A stretch of DNA of 38,586 nucleotides from Allofournierella massiliensis. Its GTDB lineage: Bacteria; Bacillota; Clostridia; Oscillospirales; Ruminococcaceae. The position numbers and the translations under genes are program-made. The notes beneath the pieces are model-generated. The model was not told the DNA's origin, did no database searches, and saw only the letters and a program-made list of their open reading frames with translations. The first letter of the stretch is position 1. Each line of letters begins with the position of its first letter. Location: assembly GCF_004345265.1 (NCBI RefSeq), contig NZ_SLUM01000031.1:1-38586 (forward strand), written 5' to 3'. Below, one piece after another: positions 23,509 through 31,551 of this stretch.

Positions 23509-23859
23509 TCACAGGATCATGTCGAGGATGTCTTTGGCGAAATAGATGACAACACCACCGAAAAAGGTCATGAAACCCTGCGCTCGCTGGCCTGCATCAT
23601 GACTTTTCAGGGCAAGGCCAATCTGGACGATGCCGAAGCCCAGCAGAATCGCGCCGATGGCCTTGATGGCACTGAAAACGAAGTCGGAAAGATTGTTGAT
23701 GCTGGTCAAGGGATCACCGGCAGCAAAAACAGGGAATGCCATCAGGCAGCCGGTTGCCAGGGTCAGAGCGCAAATCTGATACAGGCGTTTGATGGTGCGC
23801 TCCTGCTGATTCAGCTTCAGATCAGAGCTTTTTTCGGTATGGTTTTTGATGATGTTCAT
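23509..23859 (-). CDS. Maff2-family, VirB2-like pilin candidate
   Basis: 116 residues. A basic N terminus, a hydrophobic signal-like helix (about 28-46) ending in AFPVFAAG, then two further helices (FSAIKAIGAILLGFGIVQIG and FMTFFGGVVIYFAKDIL) linked by LALKSHDAGQRAQG. The two-helix layout after a signal segment is that of VirB2-type subunits and of the Maff2 proteins found at this place in Tn1549-like operons. It overlaps the end of virD4 by 38 bp. Confidence 0.85.
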   Translation of the reverse strand: MNIIKNHTEKSSDLKLNQQERTIKRLYQICALTLATGCLMAFPVFAAGDPLTSINNLSDFVFSAIKAIGAILLGFGIVQIGLALKSHDAGQRAQGFMTFFGGVVIYFAKDILDMIL

Positions 23860-25657
23860 GTCCGGATTCCTTTCGATAATAAGTTTTTTGTAATTGATGA
23901 AGTTCCTGATACATTTCGGGACTGATTTCCCGCTGTGTCAGCTGATCTACCATATCCATGGTGATGGTGGTGGCCTGCGCCATATGGTCGCCAGGCATAA
24001 CAAAAGGCTCACCCCCGCCATCGGGTGTGAACCTTACATTAGGATGCTTCAGAATATCATATTTCTGGTCGATGACCGGGTCTTCACTGCGCAGCAAAAG
24101 CAGGCAATCATTGTCATTCAAGCGGCGGATCTCATCCGGCATGGAGAGTTCCCGCCCGGCAGTTTGGACGCTTTCGCTGGAAGAACCGTGAGAGCCGCGG
24201 CTGATGCTTTGGCTTTTGGTGCGTTCCGTCTGTTTGCCCAGGATTTTGGAGAGATACTCGAAGGTACCATATTCATTGCCACCCAGATAGACCATCGAAT
24301 CGCAGTTGCCGATGATTCCTTCCCAGTCATCTTTGAACAGGCTCTTCAGCTGGGCAATGTTTTGCAGGATAATGTCGCAGCTGATGTTTCGACTGCGGCA
24401 CACGGCAAGAATGTTTTTGAAGTTTTTCGGCAAAGCAACATTTGCGAATTCATCCATCATGAGCCGGACATGCACGGGCAGCGCACCGTTATATTTGGGG
24501 TTCGAGTCAGCCAGACGGAACAGCTGGTCAAACAGCTGGGTATAAAGAATGGTGACCAGAAAATTGAAGGTGGTGTCATTGTCCGGGATAACACAGAAAA
24601 TCGCACGTTTTTCCAGACCAAGCTGGGGTAGAAAAGATTCGTCCCGGCTGGTCATTTCAGCAAACTGACGGCTGTTGAATATATACAGGTTCGCGGCTGC
24701 GGAAATCAGGACAGATTGCAACGTCTTGGTGGAACCCAGCTTGAAGGACTTGAATTGCAGAACTGCCGGATGGTCCGAATCACGCTCTTCCAACCGGGAA
24801 AACAGTGTTTCCAGTGGGTTTTCTTCCATGTCATTTTCGCTGAGCTGGCAGTTGGCGATCATGAACATCAGGGTGCTGAAGTTTTGTTCATAGACCGGCG
24901 CTTCATACAGCAGGTACAGGATAATGGCGGAAATGAGCATCACACTGGAATCATCCCAAAACTTGTCGCCGCTTGCAGGCGCATCCTTGGGCTTTGTGTT
25001 GTTGACGATGGCAAAAGCCAGCTTGATGGCATCCTCGTCGGTTTCCAAATAGGCCATGGGGTTGTAGTGCCCCTGAAAATGCACCAGATCAATGACGGTG
25101 ACAGGGATACCCATTTCCTCATATAGCCCACCCAGAGAACGAAGCAGTTCGCCCTTGGGGTCCAAAAACAGATAGGAACAGGCACATTGCATGGCATTCG
25201 GCTTTACATAAAAGCGAGTTTTGCCAGAGCCGGAACCACCGATCACAACCACATTCAGATTGTGCCGGTGCGCATGGCTGTTCATGCTGAACTGCACATG
25301 AGCAGACAGCAAATAGTTTTGGTCCGGCTTTTTTCGATTACGGTATTTCCGGTTCAGATGAGCTGCGCTGCCCCATTTGGCTGTGCCATGTTCTGCGCCG
25401 GGGTGCCGGTCAGCCATGTCCAGCATATGGCAGTATACTGCCATGGGATAAAGCACCAGAACTGCCAGAAGACACCCGGCAGTGTGGGAACCCCAACGAA
25501 CAGAAAAAGGGTCGTTCAGCAGGGTGGAGAAGACAGAAACAATACCGCTAAGACCGTCGCCCTGTTCAATGGCCTGCGCCAATGCGGCGGCAGCCCAGAG
25601 CAAAGGAATCAGAAGAATTCCCCAGAAAATCCATTCATCGTTATGTTTTGACCGCAT
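23822..25657 (-). CDS. virD4: VirD4/TraG-type coupling protein
   Basis: 611 residues. Two N-terminal membrane helices (about 10-28 and 60-78), then a cytoplasmic ATPase domain with Walker A VIGGSGSGKTRF (140-148), YLFLDPKGELLRSLGG, Walker B VRLMMDEFANVALP near 405, and CRSRNISCDIILQNIAQLKS. It brings the relaxase-DNA complex to the channel and powers transfer. GAGGTT precedes the ATG. Standard length for the clostridial family. Confidence 0.95.
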   Translation of the reverse strand: MRSKHNDEWIFWGILLIPLLWAAAALAQAIEQGDGLSGIVSVFSTLLNDPFSVRWGSHTAGCLLAVLVLYPMAVYCHMLDMADRHPGAEHGTAKWGSAAHLNRKYRNRKKPDQNYLLSAHVQFSMNSHAHRHNLNVVVIGGSGSGKTRFYVKPNAMQCACSYLFLDPKGELLRSLGGLYEEMGIPVTVIDLVHFQGHYNPMAYLETDEDAIKLAFAIVNNTKPKDAPASGDKFWDDSSVMLISAIILYLLYEAPVYEQNFSTLMFMIANCQLSENDMEENPLETLFSRLEERDSDHPAVLQFKSFKLGSTKTLQSVLISAAANLYIFNSRQFAEMTSRDESFLPQLGLEKRAIFCVIPDNDTTFNFLVTILYTQLFDQLFRLADSNPKYNGALPVHVRLMMDEFANVALPKNFKNILAVCRSRNISCDIILQNIAQLKSLFKDDWEGIIGNCDSMVYLGGNEYGTFEYLSKILGKQTERTKSQSISRGSHGSSSESVQTAGRELSMPDEIRRLNDNDCLLLLRSEDPVIDQKYDILKHPNVRFTPDGGGEPFVMPGDHMAQATTITMDMVDQLTQREISPEMYQELHQLQKTYYRKESGHEHHQKPYRKKL

Positions 25658-25666
25658 AGGGGAACC

Positions 25667-26503
25667 TCATAGGATAGTTTCCGGCATAGGAAATTGTGAG
25701 GACTCCTTTTCCGGTAACGCTTTCTGCACACAGTCCCCCATGGTACGGGAGAGTTCCCGGATGTCTTCCAAAACCTTGCGGACATCCTCACTCTTGAACA
25801 AAGGAATATACTTCTCCAACTTGACGATATATCCTTCCGGAGGTGCGATGCCGAATCGGCCGCAAAGTTCAATGCAGATGGCAAGGGAATAAAACTGTAC
25901 CTGGTCGGCCTGAGAGACACCGGGTTCGTAGTATTCGGCATAGGCTTGAAGAATTGCACCGGGCAGATAACGAAATCTCTGCTGCTCCGTCGCGTCGGGA
26001 CGGTAGAGGATCGCCTGACGTTCCGAGGAAAAAAGGACGGATTCTGTTATTTCCTTGGATTTGCGAATGGGGACCGGGCAAAAAGGAGCTAAGGCTTCTA
26101 GGGCTTTTTGCATGTAATCCTCACCGGCAGTCAGAAGAACAAGTGGATAGGGTTTGTTTCCGTAGGTCTGAGAAAGATCGAATACTTTTTCCACAGTCAA
26201 GTAACCGTCTTGCTGGGTGAGAATAGAGACACCTTTGGCGCTTTTGCTGATGTTGCGGCCAAACGTCTGCCATTCCTGAAAGGTAAGTGCAGCCTGAGAG
26301 TCCGGAAATTCCTGCAGCACAAGAGCGGTGTTGCCGGAAGTTAATTTGGAAGCAAGTCGGCCACGCCCCAACAGATAACGCCCAAGAGTTTCTCCGTTTT
26401 GAATTACCTGACGCAGGGCCATCTGCTGCGCGGCTGCAATGGCTCCACGCTCCAGCTCTTTTTTCTGCTTCCATTCTGCAATGTCAAGGTGTACGCCATT
26501 CAT
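25667..26503 (-). CDS. ArdC-like DNA-binding protein of the transfer operon
   Basis: 278 residues, soluble. The segment TFQEWQTFGRNISKSAKGVS (about 95-115) followed by a beta strand and VEKVFDLSQTYG matches the ArdC N-terminal (single-strand DNA-binding, antirestriction-type) fold. The later part contains RPDATEQQRFRYLPGAILQA and a helical end; no HExxH zincin motif is present, so the protease half of ArdC is missing or replaced. It lies between PcfB and VirD4, where related proteins are found in other ICEs. A role in shielding incoming single-stranded DNA is inference. Confidence 0.7.
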   Translation of the reverse strand: MNGVHLDIAEWKQKKELERGAIAAAQQMALRQVIQNGETLGRYLLGRGRLASKLTSGNTALVLQEFPDSQAALTFQEWQTFGRNISKSAKGVSILTQQDGYLTVEKVFDLSQTYGNKPYPLVLLTAGEDYMQKALEALAPFCPVPIRKSKEITESVLFSSERQAILYRPDATEQQRFRYLPGAILQAYAEYYEPGVSQADQVQFYSLAICIELCGRFGIAPPEGYIVKLEKYIPLFKSEDVRKVLEDIRELSRTMGDCVQKALPEKESSQFPMPETIL

Positions 26504-26506
26504 AGG

Positions 26507-27085
26507 CTATCTCTCCCCTCTATCTGGTGTAATGGCATCCCGGGCTTGTTCTCGTACTTTTTGAGCTGCAAGCGCAGCTTTTTTCAGTTCGATGATTGCT
26601 GTGCGCACCGAAGGCCGGGAGTCCGCTTTCGCTTCAAGATCCCCGCGCATTCGCAAGTTGCTGTCTTGCGGATGGCGGGTTAATGCTTTTTTTCGTCCTT
26701 GCCTCGTCTGCTGGGGAATGGCATAGCCCATCCGTTCATAGATGCGGTTCAGTTTGGATACATCTTCCGCTCTAAACATGATGTCCAGCTTTTCACCCTG
26801 ACCTTGTTTGTCCCGGATGGGAGCAAACAACACCCCATAGTGTTTAGCCTGCTGGGTAAATTCCTTCAGATCTTTTGTCTGTATGGGGATGATCCGGAGT
26901 TCTCTCCCTTCCCGAAGAAGACGATCAAGTCGGGTTCGGCCCCGAACCTTGGGACGCTCTTTGGCGTAAGCAAGTGCCATGGAGAGAGCATTTTTGAAGC
27001 CGAGAGCGGTTAGTTTGATGGCAACCTCAGCAAATTGCAGGGACTGGCGAACCATCTGGTCAGCAGCCTCTCCGCCGTTGTTCAT
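26507..27085 (-). CDS. PcfB-family relaxosome accessory protein
   Basis: 192 residues, basic, soluble. Motifs EVAIKLTALGFKNALSMALA, RLDRLLREGRELRIIPIQTK, DLKEFTQQAKHYGVLFAPIR and FRAEDVSKLNRIYERMGY define PcfB/DUF3801. In the pCF10 system PcfB helps the relaxase meet the coupling protein. GAGGTG precedes the ATG, and the gene overlaps the relaxase end by 26 bp. Confidence 0.9.
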   Translation of the reverse strand: MNNGGEAADQMVRQSLQFAEVAIKLTALGFKNALSMALAYAKERPKVRGRTRLDRLLREGRELRIIPIQTKDLKEFTQQAKHYGVLFAPIRDKQGQGEKLDIMFRAEDVSKLNRIYERMGYAIPQQTRQGRKKALTRHPQDSNLRMRGDLEAKADSRPSVRTAIIELKKAALAAQKVREQARDAITPDRGER

Positions 27086-28469
27086 GGTAAATCACCTCGC
27101 TATTCCTTTGATTTTCTTGTTCCGGTGTGCGAGCCTGTACGAGCTGTTGGCGCAGCTTGTCTGCATCCGATTCAATCTGAGAACATAAGGAAAGATCTCG
27201 GCGCATCTGTCGAATCTGGGCTGTCAGGCTCTTGATGTTAGTGGTGCGCTCTACATTGTCAACACCCCCTTTCTGTCGGTAAAGTTTGCTGCGCACGAGG
27301 ATAAGCTGGTCCATTTCGGATGCGGTGCGGGCTTTGAACGCAGCCAAATCCTCGCTGGTTTCAATGTGGTTCTGCCACAAAAAATCACACTGCTGCAAAT
27401 AGCGGTCAAATTTGAGAAACTCCTGCCGAAGCAAGTAGTAGCAGCGGCGAGAGCTTTTTCCCCGATAGGTTTTTCGCAGCAGGGCACAGTAATGGTAATA
27501 AAGGGCCATAAAGCCGCGCACACGCTTGTGGTGAATTGTGTGAAATGGTGCGCGGAAAGACCGGTAGCGGCGGCGGACCAGAAGCTCCGGGGGCATCCAC
27601 CGCTGGGTCTGCTGGTCAAGCTGTTCCTGATACTGCTGCCGCTCCTGCCGGGGCATCTGCTGAAGCTGCCGATAATACTCGCGGACAGCAGTTTCTTCAT
27701 ATTGAGGACTCAGCTTTTCCAGCCGGATGCTTTTGGTGCGGCCCGGTGGAATAACGGAAGTGTATTTGTGATTGGGAGAAGCGTTGACCTGATAGCCCAT
27801 ATTCTCCAGTTCACGGAGAAACCCTTCATAACTCGTCGCAATAAGGAGTGCCCGGTCAGCATCTGCCTTTACCAGAGACCGGACGGTGGGCTGCCCCTGC
27901 TTTGTCCGTTTCCAATCCCCATAAGAAAGCCCATGCCCATCGGTTTCAATGACAGAGAGTTTGTATTCACGGCACAGTTCATCGGAAATCTTGCGGATTC
28001 CCTGATAGTAACTTTTGAAATCGTTGCGGAACATTCGGCCATCCGCGAAGCTGACGGAATTGAATACAATATGGCAATGAAGATGTTTCTGATCCAGATG
28101 AGTGCTGACAGTGCATTCAAATCGCTCTGCAAGAAAACGGCGGGCAAATTCACAGCCGATCTCAAAGCATTGTTCTGGCGTCACCTCTTTGGGGGTGAAA
28201 CTCTGGATAATGTGATAGCCGAGCACACCACCGTTTTCTGATTTGTTCCATCGGCGCTTGGTGGCTTGCATGGAAGAAAAAGCAGTGGCCGGATCACAGT
28301 TGAATCCGGCCACATACAATTGATATTCGGTTTTTTCATTGTTTTGAGTGTAGCTCAAAAGGCGTTCAAGGTCTTTGGTTTGGATGACTTCGGTTTTCTC
28401 TGGATTGGAGGTATAGGATAGGCAGCGGTTCAGATCGCTGCGCACTGGTATGATTTTGGTATAAGCCAT
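27060..28469 (-). CDS. MOBP-type relaxase
   Basis: 469 residues from MAYTKIIPVRSD; earlier in-frame ATG codons lie in the leader. The N-terminal nuclease domain has candidate nicking tyrosines Y19 and Y40 and the metal-binding HUH motif in STHLDQKHLHCHIVFNSVSF (H124, H131, H133). It nicks oriT and leads the strand into the recipient. The second half (about 280-469) is charged and coiled-coil-like, with YRQLQQMPRQERQQYQEQLD. No good ribosome binding site is seen before the ATG, an oddity for the first gene of the operon. Confidence 0.92.
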   Translation of the reverse strand: MAYTKIIPVRSDLNRCLSYTSNPEKTEVIQTKDLERLLSYTQNNEKTEYQLYVAGFNCDPATAFSSMQATKRRWNKSENGGVLGYHIIQSFTPKEVTPEQCFEIGCEFARRFLAERFECTVSTHLDQKHLHCHIVFNSVSFADGRMFRNDFKSYYQGIRKISDELCREYKLSVIETDGHGLSYGDWKRTKQGQPTVRSLVKADADRALLIATSYEGFLRELENMGYQVNASPNHKYTSVIPPGRTKSIRLEKLSPQYEETAVREYYRQLQQMPRQERQQYQEQLDQQTQRWMPPELLVRRRYRSFRAPFHTIHHKRVRGFMALYYHYCALLRKTYRGKSSRRCYYLLRQEFLKFDRYLQQCDFLWQNHIETSEDLAAFKARTASEMDQLILVRSKLYRQKGGVDNVERTTNIKSLTAQIRQMRRDLSLCSQIESDADKLRQQLVQARTPEQENQRNSEVIYHEQRRRGC

Positions 28470-28732
28470 TTTTAAAATAAAAGCCGCCGTACCAAGGGCA
28501 CAGCGGCAAGAATCCGAGATTAATACTACATAATTGAAGGTGGGAGATGTATATGTTCCTGGAAGTGGAAATATTGTTATTTGCACAGAAGTAGCGTATA
28601 CTTTTCTTGAAACAAGAGGTTATGCAGATAAGAGCTGAAGGTTGCCGCTCTGGATAAGGATAGACAAAAGATGTATTCTCTTCGATAATCTCTTATCAGA
28701 AAAACGGCATTGTGTAAAATGGAGAGTTGAGT
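28470..28732. other. Intergenic region upstream of the relaxase
   Basis: 263 bp without a gene. It holds GCCGC / GCGGC repeats 28484-28508 near the relaxase start and a long-range GATAAGAG / CTCTTATC pair (about 28625 and 28690). It must carry the divergent promoters for the relaxase operon and the small plus-strand gene, but no strong boxes stand out. It is one of two places where oriT could be. Confidence 0.4.
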
Positions 28733-28915
28733 ATGGGTGTGAACACACACATTTCTTATGAGCAAGAGCAAAATCGACGTGATGCAGTGTTAGAGCACCG
28801 GGCGATGGTGCTGAAAGCCGAGTTAGGACGCTTACAGGGGAAAAGAACCTACACAACCGAACAGGTGTACAATCAGATTTGTCGGCATTTGGGAAAAAAG
28901 AAAAGCAATATATAA
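28733..28915 (+). CDS. Small helical protein divergent from the relaxase
   Basis: 60 residues, ATG (MGVNTHISYEQEQ) 6 nt after GGAGAG. Charged and helical throughout: NRRDAVLEHRAMVLKAELGR and YTTEQVYNQICRHLGKKKSN. It is the only plus-strand gene within the mobilisation region and is followed by a clean terminator. It resembles no family I know; antitoxin-like or relaxosome regulator roles are guesses. Confidence 0.55.
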   Translation: MGVNTHISYEQEQNRRDAVLEHRAMVLKAELGRLQGKRTYTTEQVYNQICRHLGKKKSNI

Positions 28916-28941
28916 AATTGGTAAGCTGTCTATATAACATA

Positions 28942-28989
28942 GAAAAGCCTGCTCCTGACTGCATGAATGCATGAAGGTGCAGGCTTTTC
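28942..28989. terminator. Bidirectional terminator
   Basis: Perfect 11-bp stem GAAAAGCCTGC / GCAGGCTTTTC around a 26-nt loop that itself contains TGCAT repeats. It serves the small plus gene and the minus-strand coiled-coil gene. Confidence 0.75.
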
Positions 28990-28999
28990 CATTGTTTTA

Positions 29000-29338
29000 T
29001 TATCCTTCAAAATCAATGCCTAGGCACTCGGCGATTTCCTGTGGATTCATACCTGCTTTTTGTGCCTGTTTCAGAATATCCTGAATTTTCTGCTTTTTGG
29101 TTTTCCGGACTTTCCGCTTGGACTTGGGGGCAAAGATCGCTGCCTTTTTTTCTTCCAACACTTTCACGCGTTTTCGCGCGGCAGCAATTTTTTCATCGTA
29201 GCTGGATACGGCAGCTTGCTTTTTCGCTTCGAGATCAGCAATTGTGTGATTTACGGCTTCAATTTTAGCGTCGAAATCCGCAGCACGTTCTTCAGGTGAA
29301 CGGCGAGTCCGCTTCTTTTCAGTTTCAGAGGTCAACAT
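29000..29338 (-). CDS. Basic coiled-coil protein with C-terminal helix pair
   Basis: 112 residues. Very basic start (KKRTRRSPEERAADF), a coiled coil at about 22-72 (DAKIEAVNHTIADLEAKKQA, DEKIAAARKRVKVLEEKKAA), a Lys/Arg patch (PKSKRKVRKTKKQK) and a small C-terminal domain IQDILKQAQKAGMNPQEIAE. The layout is like the small mobilisation and DUF4315-like proteins of ICEs. DNA binding at the relaxosome is possible. No family assigned with certainty. Confidence 0.65.
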   Translation of the reverse strand: MLTSETEKKRTRRSPEERAADFDAKIEAVNHTIADLEAKKQAAVSSYDEKIAAARKRVKVLEEKKAAIFAPKSKRKVRKTKKQKIQDILKQAQKAGMNPQEIAECLGIDFEG

Positions 29339-29493
29339 ATATAATCACCAGCTTTCTTTATAATTACCAAAAGAATATCACAGTTTTATAAAAAGAACAA
29401 CAATAAAATATTTCGTTGTTGTAAATATAATAAATAATCAAACAAATGCTTTTTTTAATCACACACAAGTCCTTTATTCAATGCGAAAGTAGC

Positions 29494-29799
29494 TCAAGCA
29501 TACTCTTGTATTTTGGTCCAAACTTCACGCATTAAACGGGAAAGTTGTTCTGCTTGAGCAGTAGAGACGCTTCCTGCGCTGTTGGCCAGACGAGTGATTT
29601 GATTGATATTATTTCCGATAGCGGATAGTTCCCGCACAAGATCCTTGTAGCTGTCGGGAGGACTGGGTTTAAGATTGCACCCCTCAATAAGGCTTCTGAT
29701 AAAAGGCTCCATCTTGAATCCAGTTATAAAGGATTGCTCCTTCAAATGAATATATTCGGATTCAGACAAGCGAACGGTTACTTTTTTTAAACGTTTCAA
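29494..29799 (-). CDS. mobC: MobC-like relaxosome protein
   Basis: 101 residues with a TTG start 8 nt after GGAGG; the frame extends to 29853 but that part crosses the terminator of the upstream gene, so the longer form is rejected. Motifs: KKVTVRLSESEYIHLKEQSF (ribbon-helix-helix-like start) and DLVRELSAIGNNINQITRLA with AQLSRLM-type helices, typical of MobC. It helps melt oriT for the relaxase. A 155-bp AT-rich gap without genes lies between it and the coiled-coil gene. Confidence 0.85.
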   Translation of the reverse strand: MKRLKKVTVRLSESEYIHLKEQSFITGFKMEPFIRSLIEGCNLKPSPPDSYKDLVRELSAIGNNINQITRLANSAGSVSTAQAEQLSRLMREVWTKIQEYA

Positions 29800-29825
29800 G
29801 CGAATATCCTCCGAGGTAATAAAAA

Positions 29826-29851
29826 GCCGACTGCTCGCAAAAGCAGTCGGC
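29826..29851 (-). terminator. Terminator after the ATPase gene
   Basis: Perfect 10-bp stem GCCGACTGCT / AGCAGTCGGC with a 6-nt loop, followed on the minus strand by TTTTTATT. It ends the DUF4869-ATPase operon just 9 bp after its stop. Confidence 0.85.
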
Positions 29852-29859
29852 AAAAATGT

Positions 29860-30855
29860 TTATTGTTTGGGTTCAATAGGAGAAAGAAAAGCGGAAGTAG
29901 TTTCAGCAATCACGTCAAGAATTTTCTCTGATTCCTTCTTTTGAAGATAGACTGGATTCAGTGTCGACTTTTGATATTTTAAATAGGTGTCATTGGTGAT
30001 TTGAATGAGAATGGCCGAAAAGAATTGTTCCCAACTGAAATATTCACTGCTCTCGATGTGAGCGGAAGGTGATTCTAGAATGTTCTTTATGGAAATTCTC
30101 TGTGGAATCACGCCGGACTTCAGGATAATCCATTCAAAAGATTCGGGAAGATAAATGCTAAGGGAGCGTACGTTTCGTAAAGCTACTACACGTTCAATCT
30201 CAGGGCCAAAAGCTGCACCATCAGCAATAGCTAGGATTTTTTCGTTATGGCTGCGTTTTACAATTTCTGGGTAAATGTTAGACTTCCCTTTTGCACTGAT
30301 GCATTGAATACCATGGTCGCTACATATCTTGGAAAAAAATTCAAAGCCAGAGTGAGCGTCTTCGACAATTACAAGATCAGGCTTTTCGTTCTTTGAAGGT
30401 ATTGTATATAAAGGATAAAACTGACTATAAAGGCGTTTTGTCCCTTCATAAAGGTTACCGGATATATTACGAATTCCATATATTTCGGTTACACTGTATG
30501 GAAGATTGAAAAGACTTGCGCGAGTAGCGATTACATAATAGTTGTTGCTCTTTTGGGCCGCTCGAGCAAATTCTTTTGTGGCAACAAAAGGATCGCCTTC
30601 GTCGATGAAAACAATGCTGTTTTGGATGAGAGAGAGGTTTTGCTCCCAATTTAATGCAGAAAGAACAACACAAGGTTTATCGCATTGCACGGATACACCA
30701 CTATGGGCACCATTGGCTTGGTAGGAAGCGATTAGATCAATTAGAGTGGTTTTTCCGGTTGCGCTGTCTCCGCGCAAAATAGTGAGGTTTCGGCGAATGG
30801 TGAATTTGTACTGCACTCGACGATTCCAAACTTTTACATCATAAGAGCCTTTCAA
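29860..30855 (-). CDS. P-loop ATPase with a Toprim-like second half
   Basis: 331 residues. Walker A ILRGDSATGKTTLIDLI (about 27-41) and Walker B SIVFIDEGD (80-88) are clear, with a sensor-like YYVIATRASLFNLP after. The ATPase core is short (about 130 residues) and has no ABC signature. The second half has DLVIVEDAHSGFEFFSKICS (E165) and KILAIADGAAFGPEIERVVA (D212), a layout like a Toprim or nucleotide-binding domain, but the usual DxD is incomplete. The ATG overlaps the DUF4869 stop by ATGA, so the two form a unit with its own terminator. Function unknown; related proteins are sometimes labelled translation initiation factor, which the sequence does not support. Confidence 0.65.
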   Translation of the reverse strand: MKGSYDVKVWNRRVQYKFTIRRNLTILRGDSATGKTTLIDLIASYQANGAHSGVSVQCDKPCVVLSALNWEQNLSLIQNSIVFIDEGDPFVATKEFARAAQKSNNYYVIATRASLFNLPYSVTEIYGIRNISGNLYEGTKRLYSQFYPLYTIPSKNEKPDLVIVEDAHSGFEFFSKICSDHGIQCISAKGKSNIYPEIVKRSHNEKILAIADGAAFGPEIERVVALRNVRSLSIYLPESFEWIILKSGVIPQRISIKNILESPSAHIESSEYFSWEQFFSAILIQITNDTYLKYQKSTLNPVYLQKKESEKILDVIAETTSAFLSPIEPKQ

Positions 30856-31313
30856 GTGATCATGCCCTCCTTAATAAAAAATCCTGCGGGTTCGACAAGC
30901 TCTTCCATGCTATGGATAATTTTATGATTGTTCAAAATTTCCAATTCGAAAGGTTTAGAACCGAAATCCATGATGTGGTAAAGATTAATCACCACATCCT
31001 GTTTGCATTCCTTTGCTATTTCCAAAATCCAGCGGGCACAGTTATCTCCGCAGGTTGATGCGTTGAATATTTTTTGAGGTTCATTGCGAATCAATAGAAG
31101 GGTCTTCACACCGCCAGATAAGCCTGTCACCGGGATTACACCTAAAGCTTTACTTTTAATTGCACTGGCACTAAGAACTTCACCTTTGTCAATGGCTTTG
31201 ATGATTTTTTGGGCGAACGGATCAGTAATCCACTTGTCCAGATATACATTGTCAAAGTACATTGATGTATTGTAAATTGCCTCCGGCATAGTTCCAAAGA
31301 AAATTTTCAGCAA
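30852..31313 (-). CDS. DUF4869 protein paired with the ATPase
   Basis: 153 residues, soluble, TTG start after GGGAG. The opening IFFGTMPEAIYNTSMYFDNV, the segments ITDPFAQKIIKAIDKGEVL, LSGGVKTLLLIRNE and the cysteine pair in FNASTCGDNCARWILEIA match what I recall of DUF4869 proteins from Lachnospiraceae and Oscillospiraceae. The family has no known function. The overlap with the ATPase gene suggests they act together, perhaps with DUF4869 supplying the substrate or ligand recognition. The pair sits between mobC and the hairpin cluster. Confidence 0.7.
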   Translation of the reverse strand: MLKIFFGTMPEAIYNTSMYFDNVYLDKWITDPFAQKIIKAIDKGEVLSASAIKSKALGVIPVTGLSGGVKTLLLIRNEPQKIFNASTCGDNCARWILEIAKECKQDVVINLYHIMDFGSKPFELEILNNHKIIHSMEELVEPAGFFIKEGMIT

Positions 31314-31395
31314 GGATCATCAACTCCCGTTCGAATATTTTTCATTATATTACCACAAAAAGGCGGCCATGTGAACTGAAGAAGGGGACGGGGTT

Positions 31396-31508
31396 TTAGG
31401 GGACACCCTAACAAGTGATAATATGCCCAATGACGGCATATTGTCGTGCTTGCTCGCATTGTGCGCAGCACAATGCGCCCCGCCCAGCGCGGTACGCGGC
31501 CGGGCGGG
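31396..31508. repeat. Cluster of four hairpins, candidate oriT or res site
   Basis: Four inverted repeats in 113 bp: TTAGGG / CCCTAA (31396-31411), AATATGCC / GGCATATT (31420-31442), CGCATTGTGC / GCACAATGCG (31455-31476, perfect, 3-nt loop) and CCCGCCC / GGGCGGG (31479-31508). None has a T tract, so they are not terminators. The region lies between the recombinase-like gene and the DUF4869 operon, beside mobilisation genes. Dense dyads of this kind occur at transfer origins, resolution sites and single-strand origins. Confidence 0.5.
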
Positions 31509-31551
31509 AAAAGGCAGCTGAATTGAAGGGGCTGGCCGTGAGAAGAGAAGG

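Noticed and set aside
27366-28241. 291-codon open frame on the plus strand
   Set aside because: Antisense to the relaxase gene, whose HUH motif confirms the minus frame.
29800-29853. Longer N terminus for MobC
   Set aside because: It would be translated from the terminator hairpin of the preceding gene; the TTG at 29799 with GGAGG is better placed.
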